64,000 nt of DNA from Paractinoplanes maris (GCF_023544465.1 NZ_JALPVL010000010.1:186001-250000), one strand, 5' to 3'. Positions 51,364 through 60,805 are shown, counted from the first letter of the stretch. Numbers and translations are program-made. The notes: generated from the letters alone by a model not told the origin.

Positions 51364-52797
51364 GTGGATCCCCGGATCGTCATCATCGGCGCCGGTTTCG
51401 GTGGCGTGGCGGCTGCCGCCGCCCTGCTCGAGGCCGGCTTCGACGACGTCGTCCTGCTCGAGCGGGCGCCGTCGATCGGCGGGGTGTGGCGCGACAACAC
51501 GTATCCCGGCTGCGCCTGCGACGTTCCCGCGCCGCTGTACTCGTACTCGTTCGCCCCGAATCCCCAGTGGACACGCCGTTTCCCGGCCCACGACGAGATT
51601 CTCGCCTATCTGCGCCGGACGGCCGAGACTCTGGGCGTCGCCTCCCGGGTACGTCTCAACGCGGACGTGACCGCCGCGACCTGGACCGGCGACCGGTGGC
51701 TGGTGTCCACCCGCGACGGCACTGTCTTCGAGGCCGACGTCCTCATCCCCGCCGTGGGCCAGCTCGGCAATCCCGTCCTGCCGCCCATTCCCGGCACCTT
51801 CGCCGGTCCGGCCGTCCACACTGCCCGGTGGCGCGACGACCTGCCGATCGACGGCGCCCGGATCGGCGTGATCGGCACCGGGGCGAGCGCCATCCAGCTC
51901 GTACCCGAGATCGCCGGGCGGGCCGCCCACATCACCGTCTTCCAGCGCTCCGCGCCGTGGACACTGCCCCGCCCCGACCGCCGTTACGGCGCCGGCCGCC
52001 ACTTCGCGTACTCCCGCGTGCCGGCCCTCATGCGCCTGCCGCGAGCCGGTGTCTGGGCGATGACGGTGGTGACCGGCCGGGCGGTCACCGGTGGACGCCT
52101 GGCCGGCGCTTTCCTCCGTACGGTGTCCCGCGCGCAGCGCCGCCTGCAGGTCCGCGACGCTCAGTTGCGCGCGCAGGTGACCCCGGAGGAGCCGATGGGC
52201 TGCAAACGCGTCCTGTTCACCAACAACTGGCTCCCGGCCCTGACCCGCCCCGACGTCACCCTGGTGACGGACAAGGTCCTGGAGACAACCCCTTCCGGCG
52301 TACGCACGGTGGACGGCACAGTCCACCCGTGCGACCTGCTGGTCTATGCCACCGGCTTCGCCGCCACCGATTTCCTGGCCGGCATCAGCGTCACCGGGCG
52401 CGACGGCCGCCCGCTGGCCCGGGAGTGGGCCACCGGCGCGTACGCCCACCTGGGTCTGGCCGTTCCCGGCTTCCCCAACCTGTTCCTGGTCTACGGCCCG
52501 AACACCAACTCCGGCAACACCTCGGTCCTGTACTTCATCGAGCACCAGGCCGCCTACATCGTCCAGGCCGTGCGGCGCCTGGCCGCCGGCGCCGGTCCGC
52601 TCGAGGTACGCCGCTCGGTGGCGGCCGCCTTCGACGGCGAGGTCCAGCGCCGCCTGGCCCGCAGCGTGTGGACCGGCTGCCAGAGCTGGTATCGCAACGC
52701 CGCCGGCCGCGTGGTCACCAACTGGCCGGGGATGGCCGCCGAATACCGCCGCCGGGTGGCTCGGCTGCGCCCGTCCGATTACCGGTCGGACGGTTAG
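51364..52797 (+). CDS. Baeyer-Villiger-type FAD monooxygenase
   Basis: The product is 477 residues. It has an FAD loop IVIIGAGFGGVAAAAALLEA, the NADPH loop IGVIGTGASAIQLVPEI, and the diagnostic BVMO fingerprint FAGPAVHTARW (FxGxxxHTxxW). LVYATGFAATDFL and YGPNTNSGNTSVLYFIEHQ also fit. It inserts oxygen next to a ketone to give an ester or lactone, using NADPH and O2. The start is a leaderless GTG. The stop codons of this gene and the convergent regulator overlap (TTAG). Confidence 0.9.
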   Translation: MDPRIVIIGAGFGGVAAAAALLEAGFDDVVLLERAPSIGGVWRDNTYPGCACDVPAPLYSYSFAPNPQWTRRFPAHDEILAYLRRTAETLGVASRVRLNADVTAATWTGDRWLVSTRDGTVFEADVLIPAVGQLGNPVLPPIPGTFAGPAVHTARWRDDLPIDGARIGVIGTGASAIQLVPEIAGRAAHITVFQRSAPWTLPRPDRRYGAGRHFAYSRVPALMRLPRAGVWAMTVVTGRAVTGGRLAGAFLRTVSRAQRRLQVRDAQLRAQVTPEEPMGCKRVLFTNNWLPALTRPDVTLVTDKVLETTPSGVRTVDGTVHPCDLLVYATGFAATDFLAGISVTGRDGRPLAREWATGAYAHLGLAVPGFPNLFLVYGPNTNSGNTSVLYFIEHQAAYIVQAVRRLAAGAGPLEVRRSVAAAFDGEVQRRLARSVWTGCQSWYRNAAGRVVTNWPGMAAEYRRRVARLRPSDYRSDG

Positions 52798-53627
52798 CCC
52801 GGCGCGGCTGTCGCGGCCAGCAGTTCCAGTTTCCGGTGGGTCTCGCTCCCGGGAGCGGCGGTGTAGACCAGAAGCCGATGTGACTGCTCGGGGTCGTGCA
52901 GCGTCTGGCAATCGAGGGCCAGCACGCCGAGCTCCGGATGGACGAAGCGTTTGACGGTGTCGAAGGTGGCCCCGACCGTGTGTTCGTGCCACAGCTCGGC
53001 GAACTCGCGGCTCTCGGTGAGCAGCAGCTCGGCGAGACGGGCGGCCTGGGACCCGGGGCCGCGCATGGTGGCCAGCCTGCGCGCGCCCGAGGCGAAGACC
53101 CGCGACATCCGCTCGTGGTCGTCCGGGTGGTAACGGAGCCGGCCGGCCGGATCGGTGAACCACCTGAACGGCAGGCTGCGGGCCGGACCGGAGAGCGCGG
53201 CGGTGTCCCCGGTGAGCGCGACGCCCATCGGGGTCTGGCGCAGTGTCTCGCCGAGCTCGGTGACGATCTCGGCCGGGCTGCCGGTGAGCCGGTCGAAGAT
53301 CCGCAGCAGGTCGGGGCCGATGTGCTCGCTGGTCACGCCGCGAACCGGGGGACTGTGGCCGGCCAGGCGGAACAGGTGGTCGCGCTCGGCGAGCGACAGG
53401 TGCAGGCCCTGAGCGATGGCGGCGATCAGGCGCTCGGAGGGATGCGGGCCCCGCTCCTGCTCGAGCCGGCTGTAATAGTCGGTGGAGATGTGACAGAGGG
53501 TCGCCACCTCTTCCCGGCGGAGCCCCCCGGTGCGGCGGCGCTGCCCGCGCGGCACGCCCACCTCCTCGGGCTGCAGCGACTCGCGCCGGCGGCGCAGGAA
53601 ATCGGCCAGTCCGGCTCGATCGATCAT
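52794..53627 (-). CDS. XRE-family regulator with MmyB-like ligand domain
   Basis: The product is 277 residues. The N-terminal XRE helix-turn-helix reads LADFLRRRRESLQPEEVG and GGLRREEVATLCHISTDYYS, followed by RLEQERGPHPS. The C-terminal domain, MmyB-like, binds a small ligand, probably a fatty-acid-like molecule (FTDPAGRLRYHPDDHERMSR). The ATG at 53627 has GGAGGA. Such regulators normally control a divergent dehydrogenase gene, here the SDR at 53815. The stop overlaps the convergent monooxygenase stop by 4 bp. Confidence 0.9.
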   Translation of the reverse strand: MIDRAGLADFLRRRRESLQPEEVGVPRGQRRRTGGLRREEVATLCHISTDYYSRLEQERGPHPSERLIAAIAQGLHLSLAERDHLFRLAGHSPPVRGVTSEHIGPDLLRIFDRLTGSPAEIVTELGETLRQTPMGVALTGDTAALSGPARSLPFRWFTDPAGRLRYHPDDHERMSRVFASGARRLATMRGPGSQAARLAELLLTESREFAELWHEHTVGATFDTVKRFVHPELGVLALDCQTLHDPEQSHRLLVYTAAPGSETHRKLELLAATAAPG

Positions 53628-53814
53628 GTCCGCGTCCTCCAGCGCCGTGTGTCTGTCCCGTTCTACCGCGGATGCCGACCGGTAGCCACGGATTGCTGAT
53701 CCCCCCTTACGGCCGGCCCCGCAGACATGGATCGGTAGACCCTGGTTGCGTTTCGCGCCGGGCCCGAGGCTGGGGACCAGGACAAGCCGGCACCCCGACC
53801 GCAGGAGCACACTG

Positions 53815-54753
53815 ATGCCACGGAAAACGATCGACGTCACCATCCCGGATCTGGCCGGACAGCTGGCCGTGATCACCGGAGCCAGCGACGGGATGGGGCT
53901 GGGCATGGCCACCTGGCTGGCCGCGGCCGGCGCCGAGGTGATCATGCCGGTCCGCAACCGGCGCAAGGGTGAGGCCGCGATCTCGACGATCCGGCTGAGC
54001 CGGCCGACCGCGAAGGTCTCCCTGCGCACCATGGACCTGTCGTCGCTGGACTCGGTCGCGGCCCTCGGTGAGGGACTTCGCACGGAGGGGCGCCCGATCA
54101 ACATCCTGATCAACAACGCGGGGGTGATGCGCCCGCCGAACCGGCAGACGACGGCCGACGGGTTCGAGCTGCAGTTCGGCACGAACCACCTGGGCCATGT
54201 CGCGTTGATCAGTCACCTGTTCCCGCTGCTGCGCGCGGGCCGGGCCCGGGTGACTTCCCAGATCAGCGTGGCCGCGCGGCGGGGCACGATCAACTGGGAG
54301 GACGTGAACGGGGAGCGCTCGTACAACGGCATGCGCTCCTACAGCCAGTCCAAAATCGCGTTGGGACTGTTCGGCCTGGAGCTGCAACGGCGCAGTCAGG
54401 CGCACGGGTGGGGCATCATCAGTAACCTCTCCCACCCCGGGGTCGCCCCCACAAGCTTGCTGGCCGCCCGGCCCGAGCTCGGCCGGGACCAGGACAGCCC
54501 GCAGTACCGGCTGATCCGGGCGTTGTCGGCCCGCGGCATCCTGCTCGGCACCGTGGAGACCGCCAAGCTGCCCGCGCTGGTGGCCGCGACCGCCGCCGAG
54601 CCCGGCGCTTTCTACGGGCCCAGCGGTCCGGGCAACCTCGGTGGGGCGCCGGCCGAACAGCCGCTCTACCCGCCGTTGCGCAGCACGGAGGACGCCGCCC
54701 GGATCTGGGAGCTCTCCGAGCGGCTCACCAAGACCCCGATCGTCGTGGCCTGA
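53815..54753 (+). CDS. Short-chain dehydrogenase/reductase
   Basis: The product is 312 residues. The cofactor loop TGASDGMGLGMAT (TGxxxGxG) and LINNAGVM are intact. The catalytic Tyr-Lys are in YSQSKIALGLFG, with an upstream Ser in TSQISVAARR. It oxidises or reduces a hydroxyl/keto substrate, using NAD(P). CAGGAG precedes the ATG. It is divergent from the MmyB-type regulator and followed 2 bp later by an MFS transporter gene, so the reductase, transporter and regulator probably act as one unit. Confidence 0.9.
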   Translation: MPRKTIDVTIPDLAGQLAVITGASDGMGLGMATWLAAAGAEVIMPVRNRRKGEAAISTIRLSRPTAKVSLRTMDLSSLDSVAALGEGLRTEGRPINILINNAGVMRPPNRQTTADGFELQFGTNHLGHVALISHLFPLLRAGRARVTSQISVAARRGTINWEDVNGERSYNGMRSYSQSKIALGLFGLELQRRSQAHGWGIISNLSHPGVAPTSLLAARPELGRDQDSPQYRLIRALSARGILLGTVETAKLPALVAATAAEPGAFYGPSGPGNLGGAPAEQPLYPPLRSTEDAARIWELSERLTKTPIVVA

Positions 54754-54755
54754 CC

Positions 54756-56084
54756 ATGACAACCGTTGCGCCTCGCCTGTCCAGGCTCACCAACCCGTGG
54801 TGGGTGGTGGTCGGCGGCGGCACGGCCGCTGCCGTCGGCCCGCAGATGTACCTGGCCACCATCGGCCTGTTCGTGCTGCCGATCACCGAGGAGACCGGCT
54901 TCAGCCGCACGACGGTCACCGGTGCCTACTCGGTCGCCGCGGTCGGGATGGCGATCGGCCTGCTCATCGTGGCCCGCTTCGTCGACCGCTTCGCCGCGCG
55001 CTACCTCCTCGTACCGTCATTCGTGCTCTTCGCGGTGTCCATGGCACTGATCGCCGTGGTGCCGCCGATCGCGCCGGTCTACTTCGTCCCCTGTTTCTTC
55101 GTCGGATTCTTCGGCGGGGGAACCGTCGTCCCGGCCACCCGGGCGGTGGTGAGCTGGTTCGACAACAATCGCGCCCTGGCGATCGGGATCGTGACCGGCA
55201 TCATCGGACTGGGTACGGCCCTGGCTCCGCTGCTGGCGGGCGCGCTCATCGACAGCGTCGGGTGGCGGGCGGCCTACGTGGGCATGGCCCTGGTGGCCGT
55301 GGTCGTCTCGGTCACCATGGTCACGTTGTTCGTCCGGGCCCGGGCGGAACGGCACGTCCGCGGGCGGCTCGTGCGCGAGACGTGGGCAGAGGGCCGCGAG
55401 GTCAGTCTCGAGCTGCCCGGCCTGACGTTCCGGGAAGCCGTGGGCACCCGTCAGTTCTGGGGCATCGCGGTGGGCCTGGGCCTGGTCGGCGTGGTCGTCA
55501 TCGGCCTGCAGGTGCACCTCGTGCCCATGATGACCGACCGGGGACTCAGCGACGTCCAGGCCGGCTCGCTGCTCGTCATCTTCGGACTGGCCTCCCTGGC
55601 CGGCCGGGTGGCCGGCGGCTTCGTCATCGACCGGGTGCACGGCGCCATCGTCGGGCCGATCGTTATGCTCGCCCCCATCGCCGGACTCTTCTTCCTGCAC
55701 CCGCCGTTCCCGAGTGCCGCCGTCGCGGTCGCCTTCATCGGGCTCGCCTTCGGTATCGAGGGTGACCTGCTGGCCGTGCTCATCACCCGGTATCTCGGCA
55801 CCCGCCACTTCGGGCGGATCGTCGGACCGGTCCAGGCCGCCTTCCTGCTGGGCACCGCGTTCGGGCCGCTGCTGCTCGGGCTCGGCTACGACTCGTACGG
55901 CTCCTACGACCCGGTCATCCCTGCGCTCATCGGCGCCCTCGTCGTCGGGGCCGCCCTCATCGCGACGCTGGGATCGTATGCGTACCCGGCCGTGCGCGGG
56001 TTCGACCAGCTGGCCGCGCGGGACGAGCTGGCCGCGTCCGAAGTGCTGAGCGACCTCGCGTCTCGCCCGCACAGCCCGGATTGA
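54756..56084 (+). CDS. MFS transporter, oxalate/formate antiporter-like
   Basis: The product is 442 residues with about 12 membrane segments. The N-terminal part (WWVVVGGGTAAAVGPQMYLA) and SWFDNNRALAIGIVTGIIGL match the MCT/oxalate-formate subfamily. A cytoplasmic loop of about 40 residues (RAERHVRGRLVRETWAEG) separates the halves. Likely substrates are small organic acids. It starts 2 bp after the SDR stop, implying co-transcription. Confidence 0.88.
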   Translation: MTTVAPRLSRLTNPWWVVVGGGTAAAVGPQMYLATIGLFVLPITEETGFSRTTVTGAYSVAAVGMAIGLLIVARFVDRFAARYLLVPSFVLFAVSMALIAVVPPIAPVYFVPCFFVGFFGGGTVVPATRAVVSWFDNNRALAIGIVTGIIGLGTALAPLLAGALIDSVGWRAAYVGMALVAVVVSVTMVTLFVRARAERHVRGRLVRETWAEGREVSLELPGLTFREAVGTRQFWGIAVGLGLVGVVVIGLQVHLVPMMTDRGLSDVQAGSLLVIFGLASLAGRVAGGFVIDRVHGAIVGPIVMLAPIAGLFFLHPPFPSAAVAVAFIGLAFGIEGDLLAVLITRYLGTRHFGRIVGPVQAAFLLGTAFGPLLLGLGYDSYGSYDPVIPALIGALVVGAALIATLGSYAYPAVRGFDQLAARDELAASEVLSDLASRPHSPD

Positions 56085-56103
56085 TCGCCGGCCCGCGCCG
56101 GGC

Positions 56104-58395
56104 TCAGGTCGTGCGGCTGAGGCGGGCGAACGACAGGATGAAGATAGTGGACAGCAGCCAGCCGATCAGCGTGGCGAGGTTCAGCCACCAGTCGATCAGC
56201 GTGCCGCGCGGGGACTCCGCGTTGGCGTACCAGGTCGCGCGCTGGCCCAGAGAGATCAGCGGCACCACGGTGTCGATCGCGTAGAGCTCCGGACTGAAAC
56301 AGCGGACCTGGCCCTCGCCGCAGGCGTCGCGGCGGGGCCGGTCGCGGCTCTCCTCGGCGAGCAGGTTGGGCGTGGGCAGGTCGGGGGTCACGGTGACGAG
56401 GCGGCCGTCGGCGGCGTAGACATTGCCCCGCTCGTCGACGGCCCGGAGGGTGTCGCGGGCGCCGGGCAGGTGGAGCGAGACGGTCACCGCGGCCAGCAGC
56501 ACGAGCAACAGCCACAGGACGCGGCTGGGGCGGAAGCCGTAGCCGACCGTCCAGCCGTAGGCCGCGTCGACGGCCCGGCGCACCGGGTGCGGGCGGGCGT
56601 GCCCGGTGCGGCGGGCGGCGTGGCGCTGGGCGATCAGGATCGCCTCGGCGTCGGCCGTGTAGCCGTGCCGGCGGAAGACGGAGGCCAGATGCTCGTACGG
56701 GCCGGCGTCGTAGACCGTCTGCTTGCTCAGCCAGACCAGACGTTTGCGTCTGTCCCAGGCGATGGGGCCGCCGGTGCCCGCGGGATGCTCGAATCGGTCG
56801 TACGTCAACCCGGAGATGACGAAGCGCGGGGGCCACCGGTCCGGCTCGTCGGCCAGGATCGGCGTGACGGCGTTGGTCAGATCGACACTCGGGCTGACTT
56901 CCGCCCAGGCCAGATAGAGTCCGCCGCGGACCGTTGTGGAGATGGCCTCGATCGCGTGGCCGGCCCGGTTGTACCTCGTCGGGCCGGGGCAGTGGAACGT
57001 GCCGCCCCGGCAGACCAGCCGCCCCTCGATGGTGGCGCGGTTGAGCAGCACGTAACCGGTCGACCGGAATCCGTCGACGAGGCGCAGCGACCCGCCGATC
57101 CTGGCCTGCTGGAACGAGAGCGCCGCGCCGTCGGGGTTGTCCAGGACAGCGCCGCCGGCATCGACGGTGCCCCGGATCGCGGTACTGCGGAACCGAACCG
57201 CTCCGCCGTCGGCGGTCATTCTCTCCAGCCGGAGGTCGCCCTCCACGGTCATCCCGGATCCGGTCATCAGCACGCCCGCACGGGCCCCGCCGAGCCGGAT
57301 GTCGCGCATCGACAGCGTGCCTTGGACGCGCAGCCCGGTGAAGCGCAGCTCGCCCGCGACGGTGACGCCGCCGCTCATCAGGAGGCTGGACCGTACCTGC
57401 GCGTTCGCCAGACTCAGAGCGGTCGCACCGGGAGCGGCGAGCCGGCAACCGGCGCTCACGGTCACCGAGCCCAGGTCGCTCTGGGACAGATCGGTGCCGC
57501 CGTCGACCCGGCAGGCGCCCTCGAGCGTCAGGTCGCCGCCAACCGTGAGCCGCGGCGCGTTGATCGCGCTTCCGCCGGTGCGGTTCGGCCCGTACGTGCG
57601 GGTCGCGGCGTCGGGGGACAAGGCGGTCACGACCGCGTCGCGGACGAGGAACTGACCGCCCACGTCGGCGTTGGCGAGGTCGATGCGGCCCTCGATGAGC
57701 GGTGTGCGGCCGGCGCCCGGCTTGGGGATCAGGAACAGGCTGCCGCCCACCTGTACCTCGGACAGATCGAGAGCGAGCCCGTACCGGCTCCGCACGTGCG
57801 CGCCGGTGAAGTCGAGCGACCCGTCGATCCGGGCGCCCACCATGCGGATCTCGGCGTTCGTGGTGAAGCCGTGCAACAGCCGGACCGTGCCGCCCAGCTG
57901 CATGCGGTCGGCCTGGATGGCGCGCTCGCCGTCGGTCTCGATCGTCGTGTCGACGCAGAGGAGCCGGCCGCCGATGTGTGACTCGCACAGCCAGATGGCG
58001 GACCGCTTGGACGTGCTGGCGCTCGTCGTGTGGGCGCCCGTCACGGCCGAGCGCGACAGGTCGAGGTCACCCGCGACCCGTACGCCGTTGGCCAGCAACC
58101 CGGGAAGCGCGGGCGAGCCGGTGATGGCCAGACTCGGCACCTGAGCGTTCGTCAGCACCGGCGCGGCGTCGAAGCGGCACTCCTCGAATCTGAGCGGGAA
58201 CCCGATCGTCGCGCCGGCCAGGTCGAGCCGTCCGCGCACGTGGACTCGCCGCAGGTGCAAACCGTGCGGGTCCACTTTGCTGCCTTCGATGGCGCAGCGG
58301 CGCAGGACGCCGGCGTCGACCGAACCGTCCTGCAGGACCCCGCCGGCCCGGCCGACCCGGAGAAGCTCGCGATAGGTCACTGGCCGCGTGCGCAT
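56104..58395 (-). CDS. Large beta-helix repeat protein with C-terminal membrane segments
   Basis: The product is 763 residues. About 540 residues consist of repeated short beta strands, each with a pattern like GRLDLAGATIG, GSLDFTGAHV, GGTVRLLHG or GDLTLEGACRV, as in pentapeptide/bactofilin-like right-handed helices. A conserved linker (YDAGPYEHLASVFRRHGYTA) and membrane helices (VLWLLLVLLAAVTVSLHLP; NLATLIGWLLSTIFILSF) follow. Some actinomycete homologues are labelled 'membrane-associated oxidoreductase', but I see no cofactor motif. A structural or surface-organising role is more likely. The ATG at 58395 is preferred. Confidence 0.78.
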   Translation of the reverse strand: MRTRPVTYRELLRVGRAGGVLQDGSVDAGVLRRCAIEGSKVDPHGLHLRRVHVRGRLDLAGATIGFPLRFEECRFDAAPVLTNAQVPSLAITGSPALPGLLANGVRVAGDLDLSRSAVTGAHTTSASTSKRSAIWLCESHIGGRLLCVDTTIETDGERAIQADRMQLGGTVRLLHGFTTNAEIRMVGARIDGSLDFTGAHVRSRYGLALDLSEVQVGGSLFLIPKPGAGRTPLIEGRIDLANADVGGQFLVRDAVVTALSPDAATRTYGPNRTGGSAINAPRLTVGGDLTLEGACRVDGGTDLSQSDLGSVTVSAGCRLAAPGATALSLANAQVRSSLLMSGGVTVAGELRFTGLRVQGTLSMRDIRLGGARAGVLMTGSGMTVEGDLRLERMTADGGAVRFRSTAIRGTVDAGGAVLDNPDGAALSFQQARIGGSLRLVDGFRSTGYVLLNRATIEGRLVCRGGTFHCPGPTRYNRAGHAIEAISTTVRGGLYLAWAEVSPSVDLTNAVTPILADEPDRWPPRFVISGLTYDRFEHPAGTGGPIAWDRRKRLVWLSKQTVYDAGPYEHLASVFRRHGYTADAEAILIAQRHAARRTGHARPHPVRRAVDAAYGWTVGYGFRPSRVLWLLLVLLAAVTVSLHLPGARDTLRAVDERGNVYAADGRLVTVTPDLPTPNLLAEESRDRPRRDACGEGQVRCFSPELYAIDTVVPLISLGQRATWYANAESPRGTLIDWWLNLATLIGWLLSTIFILSFARLSRTT

Positions 58396-58459
58396 GCCCG
58401 ACACCGTATCGGCCCCGCGGACACCGTTCACGAGCCGCGGGGCCGCGGGGCCGGGTGGG

Positions 58460-59707
58460 TCAGCGGGTCAGGCGGAAACTCTGGGCCGCGGTGCCGTTGC
58501 AGGCGTACTGCACCAGCTGGACGCTGTCGGCCTGGGACGCGGCCGGGACGTCCAGGCACTTGCCGCTGTTGCGGTTGACGAAGTGGTAGTAGCCGCCGCC
58601 CTCGCTGACCGGCAGCCACTGCTGGTTGGCGCCGCCGCCGTAGGTCCAGGTCTGGATCGCGGCGTTGTCGGCGGTGGACACGTTCGAGACGTCGAGGACC
58701 TGGGCGGTGCCGGCTCGCTGGTTGATGCGGACCTGGCCGCCGCCGGCCGGGGCGAACTGGTATTGCTGGGCGGTGCTGCCGTTGCACGCGTACTGCTGGA
58801 TCGCGGTGCCGTTGACGGTGCCGGCCGAGCGGGCGTCCACGCACTTGTTGCTGTTCTTGTTGACCACCGGGTACCACGCGGCGGGGTCGATCGGCTGTTC
58901 CGCGGGTGGCCGGCCACCGCCGGCCAGCCACTTGATGCTGTTGATCAGCCAGGTGTTCTGCTGGGCGGAGGCGAAGGTGGACGAGGTGCGGGTGTTGGTC
59001 TCGTAGTTCATGCCGTTGTGACCGAAGTTCGTGTAGATCATCTTGTAGTTCCGGTTGGACCAGATCAGCGGGTAATAGCCGCTGCGCCATTGCTGGTCGG
59101 GATCGGTGCCGACCGGGAAGCTCGACGCGTCGATCGAGGCCAGGATGTCGATGTCGGGGTTCTGCCGCAGGTCCCGGCTCCACGAATACCACTCGCTGAC
59201 CGACGACTGGATCGTTCCAGGCAGGCCGGCGGTCGTCGGGTGGGTGCCGAGCCGCAGGGTCTCGGCCGTCGGCCCCCACGTGTTCGTGGCGAAGTTGCCC
59301 GAGCCCAGGAACGTGTTGTAGTACCAGCTCCAGTCGCCCGCGTTCGTGGTGAACGCGCTGACGTGGAAGCCGAGGAAGCCGCCGCCGTTCTCCATGTACT
59401 GCTGGAACGCGGCCCGCCGGTTGGCCGGGGGAGCGTCGTCCAGGAACATGACGACCCGGTAGCCGGACAGGCCGGAGGCGCTCAGCCGGCTCCAGTCGGT
59501 GGTGGCCTCCCAGGTGAAGCCGTTCTGGGCGGCGGCCTGCGGGAACCACTCCCGGGCTTCCTTGTCGAAGTCGATGTGCGCGGCGTCGTAGGTTCCGTTG
59601 TAGAAGGCCAGGACCTTGAACGGATCGGCGGCGTACGCGGGTGGTGCGACGACGGCCGCGCCGAACAGCACGGCGGCCGCTACGAGGGCGCGTTTGAGCA
59701 GACGCAT
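58460..59707 (-). CDS. Secreted ThuA-domain protein fused to a ricin-B lectin
   Basis: The product is 415 residues. The signal peptide runs MRLLKRALVAAAVLFGAAVV to an AYA site. The mature N-terminal ~230 residues are a ThuA-like trehalose-utilisation fold (FKVLAFYNGTYDAAHIDFDK, GGGFLGFHVSAFTTNAGDWS, and GHNGMNYETN). The C-terminal ~130 residues are a beta-trefoil with QxW-like repeats (GTAIQQYACNGSTAQQYQF; NQQWLPVSEGGGYYHFVNRN; CNGTAAQSFRL). It probably binds or acts on polysaccharide outside the cell. The ATG at 59707 has GTGAGG. Confidence 0.88.
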   Translation of the reverse strand: MRLLKRALVAAAVLFGAAVVAPPAYAADPFKVLAFYNGTYDAAHIDFDKEAREWFPQAAAQNGFTWEATTDWSRLSASGLSGYRVVMFLDDAPPANRRAAFQQYMENGGGFLGFHVSAFTTNAGDWSWYYNTFLGSGNFATNTWGPTAETLRLGTHPTTAGLPGTIQSSVSEWYSWSRDLRQNPDIDILASIDASSFPVGTDPDQQWRSGYYPLIWSNRNYKMIYTNFGHNGMNYETNTRTSSTFASAQQNTWLINSIKWLAGGGRPPAEQPIDPAAWYPVVNKNSNKCVDARSAGTVNGTAIQQYACNGSTAQQYQFAPAGGGQVRINQRAGTAQVLDVSNVSTADNAAIQTWTYGGGANQQWLPVSEGGGYYHFVNRNSGKCLDVPAASQADSVQLVQYACNGTAAQSFRLTR

Positions 59708-59859
59708 GGCATACCTCACGGGGATGAGTGCGGGGGATGGTGGCGGCGCCGCGCCCTCATCCTGAGGCATCGACAGGTCTTGATACAAGCAATAGTTAAG
59801 CTAATTTCCAGAAGCCGCGTACGGGGTGCCGCCGCACCGGGGCGCGACAGAACGGGGGC

Positions 59860-60753
59860 TCAGTTCAGAAGCCGCGCCAGCTCCGCGTTCCTCGTGGCGA
59901 ACTCGAACCATTCAGGCGGCGTACGGTCGAGGTAGCGCCGGGCCGACGCGAGCGAGCCGGCCCGCTGCTCCCACCGGTCGAGGCGCCCGCCACGCACCTG
60001 GAAGCGCACCAGCAGACCGTCGGCGTACCCGTAGATATCGAGGTCGGGCGCCCGGGACAGCAGCGTGACCCGCTGCTCGGCGACGATCCAGTCCAGCGCC
60101 TCGATCTCCTGCTGAATGCGGCCGGCCAGCTCGAACGCCAGATTCCCCGAGGCCCGGTCCCGCAGCAGGGCCAGCCCTACCCGTACGGCCTCGATCGCGC
60201 CGGCCTCACGCCGCAGAACCGCCGTGATGGTCGCCCGCATCGCGTCCCGGTCCTCGGGGCGGACGCCCCGGATCCGGGCCAGGTCGCGCAGCCCGCCGTC
60301 CAACCGCTCGTCGGTGTAGCGCAACGGGAGCATCCGCTCCAGCCCCGACACGGCCAGCCGCGCCTGCGTCCCGCCCAGGTAAGGCCCGAAGTGCTCGCCC
60401 GCTTCGGTCCCGGGCCGCCAGTGCACGAGCTCGACCTTCGACGGCGAGACCCGGATGCTGAACGGCACCTCCATGCCGCCCCGGATCCGGTTCCACCGCG
60501 GCTTGGAACGTTCCAGCAGGTTCCGCTCGAGCCAGGCCGCCTCGTGCACGGACGCGCAGACGACGGCCTCGACCCGCTCGACCTGCGGAACCATCCGCCG
60601 CAGATGCCGCCGGTCCTTCAGGTCTCCCCAGTACGAACCGACCCGGCTCCGCAGGTTGGTCGCCCGCCCGATGTAGAGCACCCGCCCGCCACCGTCCCGG
60701 AACCGATACACGCCGGGCGCCCCCGGCAGATCGACCCGCAGACGACTACTCAC
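59860..60753 (-). CDS. GIY-YIG nuclease, UvrC/Cho-like
   Basis: The product is about 297 residues. The N-terminal GIY-YIG domain reads PGVYRFRDGGGRVLYIGRAT and NLRSRVGSYW, with the catalytic Glu in EAAWLERNLLERSKPRWN. This matches the first nuclease domain of UvrC and the Cho homologue. The C-terminal UvrB-binding, RNase-H and HhH domains of UvrC are missing, replaced by a helical part. It would incise DNA 3' of a lesion. The start is a GTG. It follows a LacI gene on the same strand, 52 bp apart. Confidence 0.85.
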   Translation of the reverse strand: MSSRLRVDLPGAPGVYRFRDGGGRVLYIGRATNLRSRVGSYWGDLKDRRHLRRMVPQVERVEAVVCASVHEAAWLERNLLERSKPRWNRIRGGMEVPFSIRVSPSKVELVHWRPGTEAGEHFGPYLGGTQARLAVSGLERMLPLRYTDERLDGGLRDLARIRGVRPEDRDAMRATITAVLRREAGAIEAVRVGLALLRDRASGNLAFELAGRIQQEIEALDWIVAEQRVTLLSRAPDLDIYGYADGLLVRFQVRGGRLDRWEQRAGSLASARRYLDRTPPEWFEFATRNAELARLLN

Positions 60754-60805
60754 CGCCGCAGACTAATCCGCCCCCGCCGCACGCCCGCAGCAACCCGCCG
60801 CCCCG

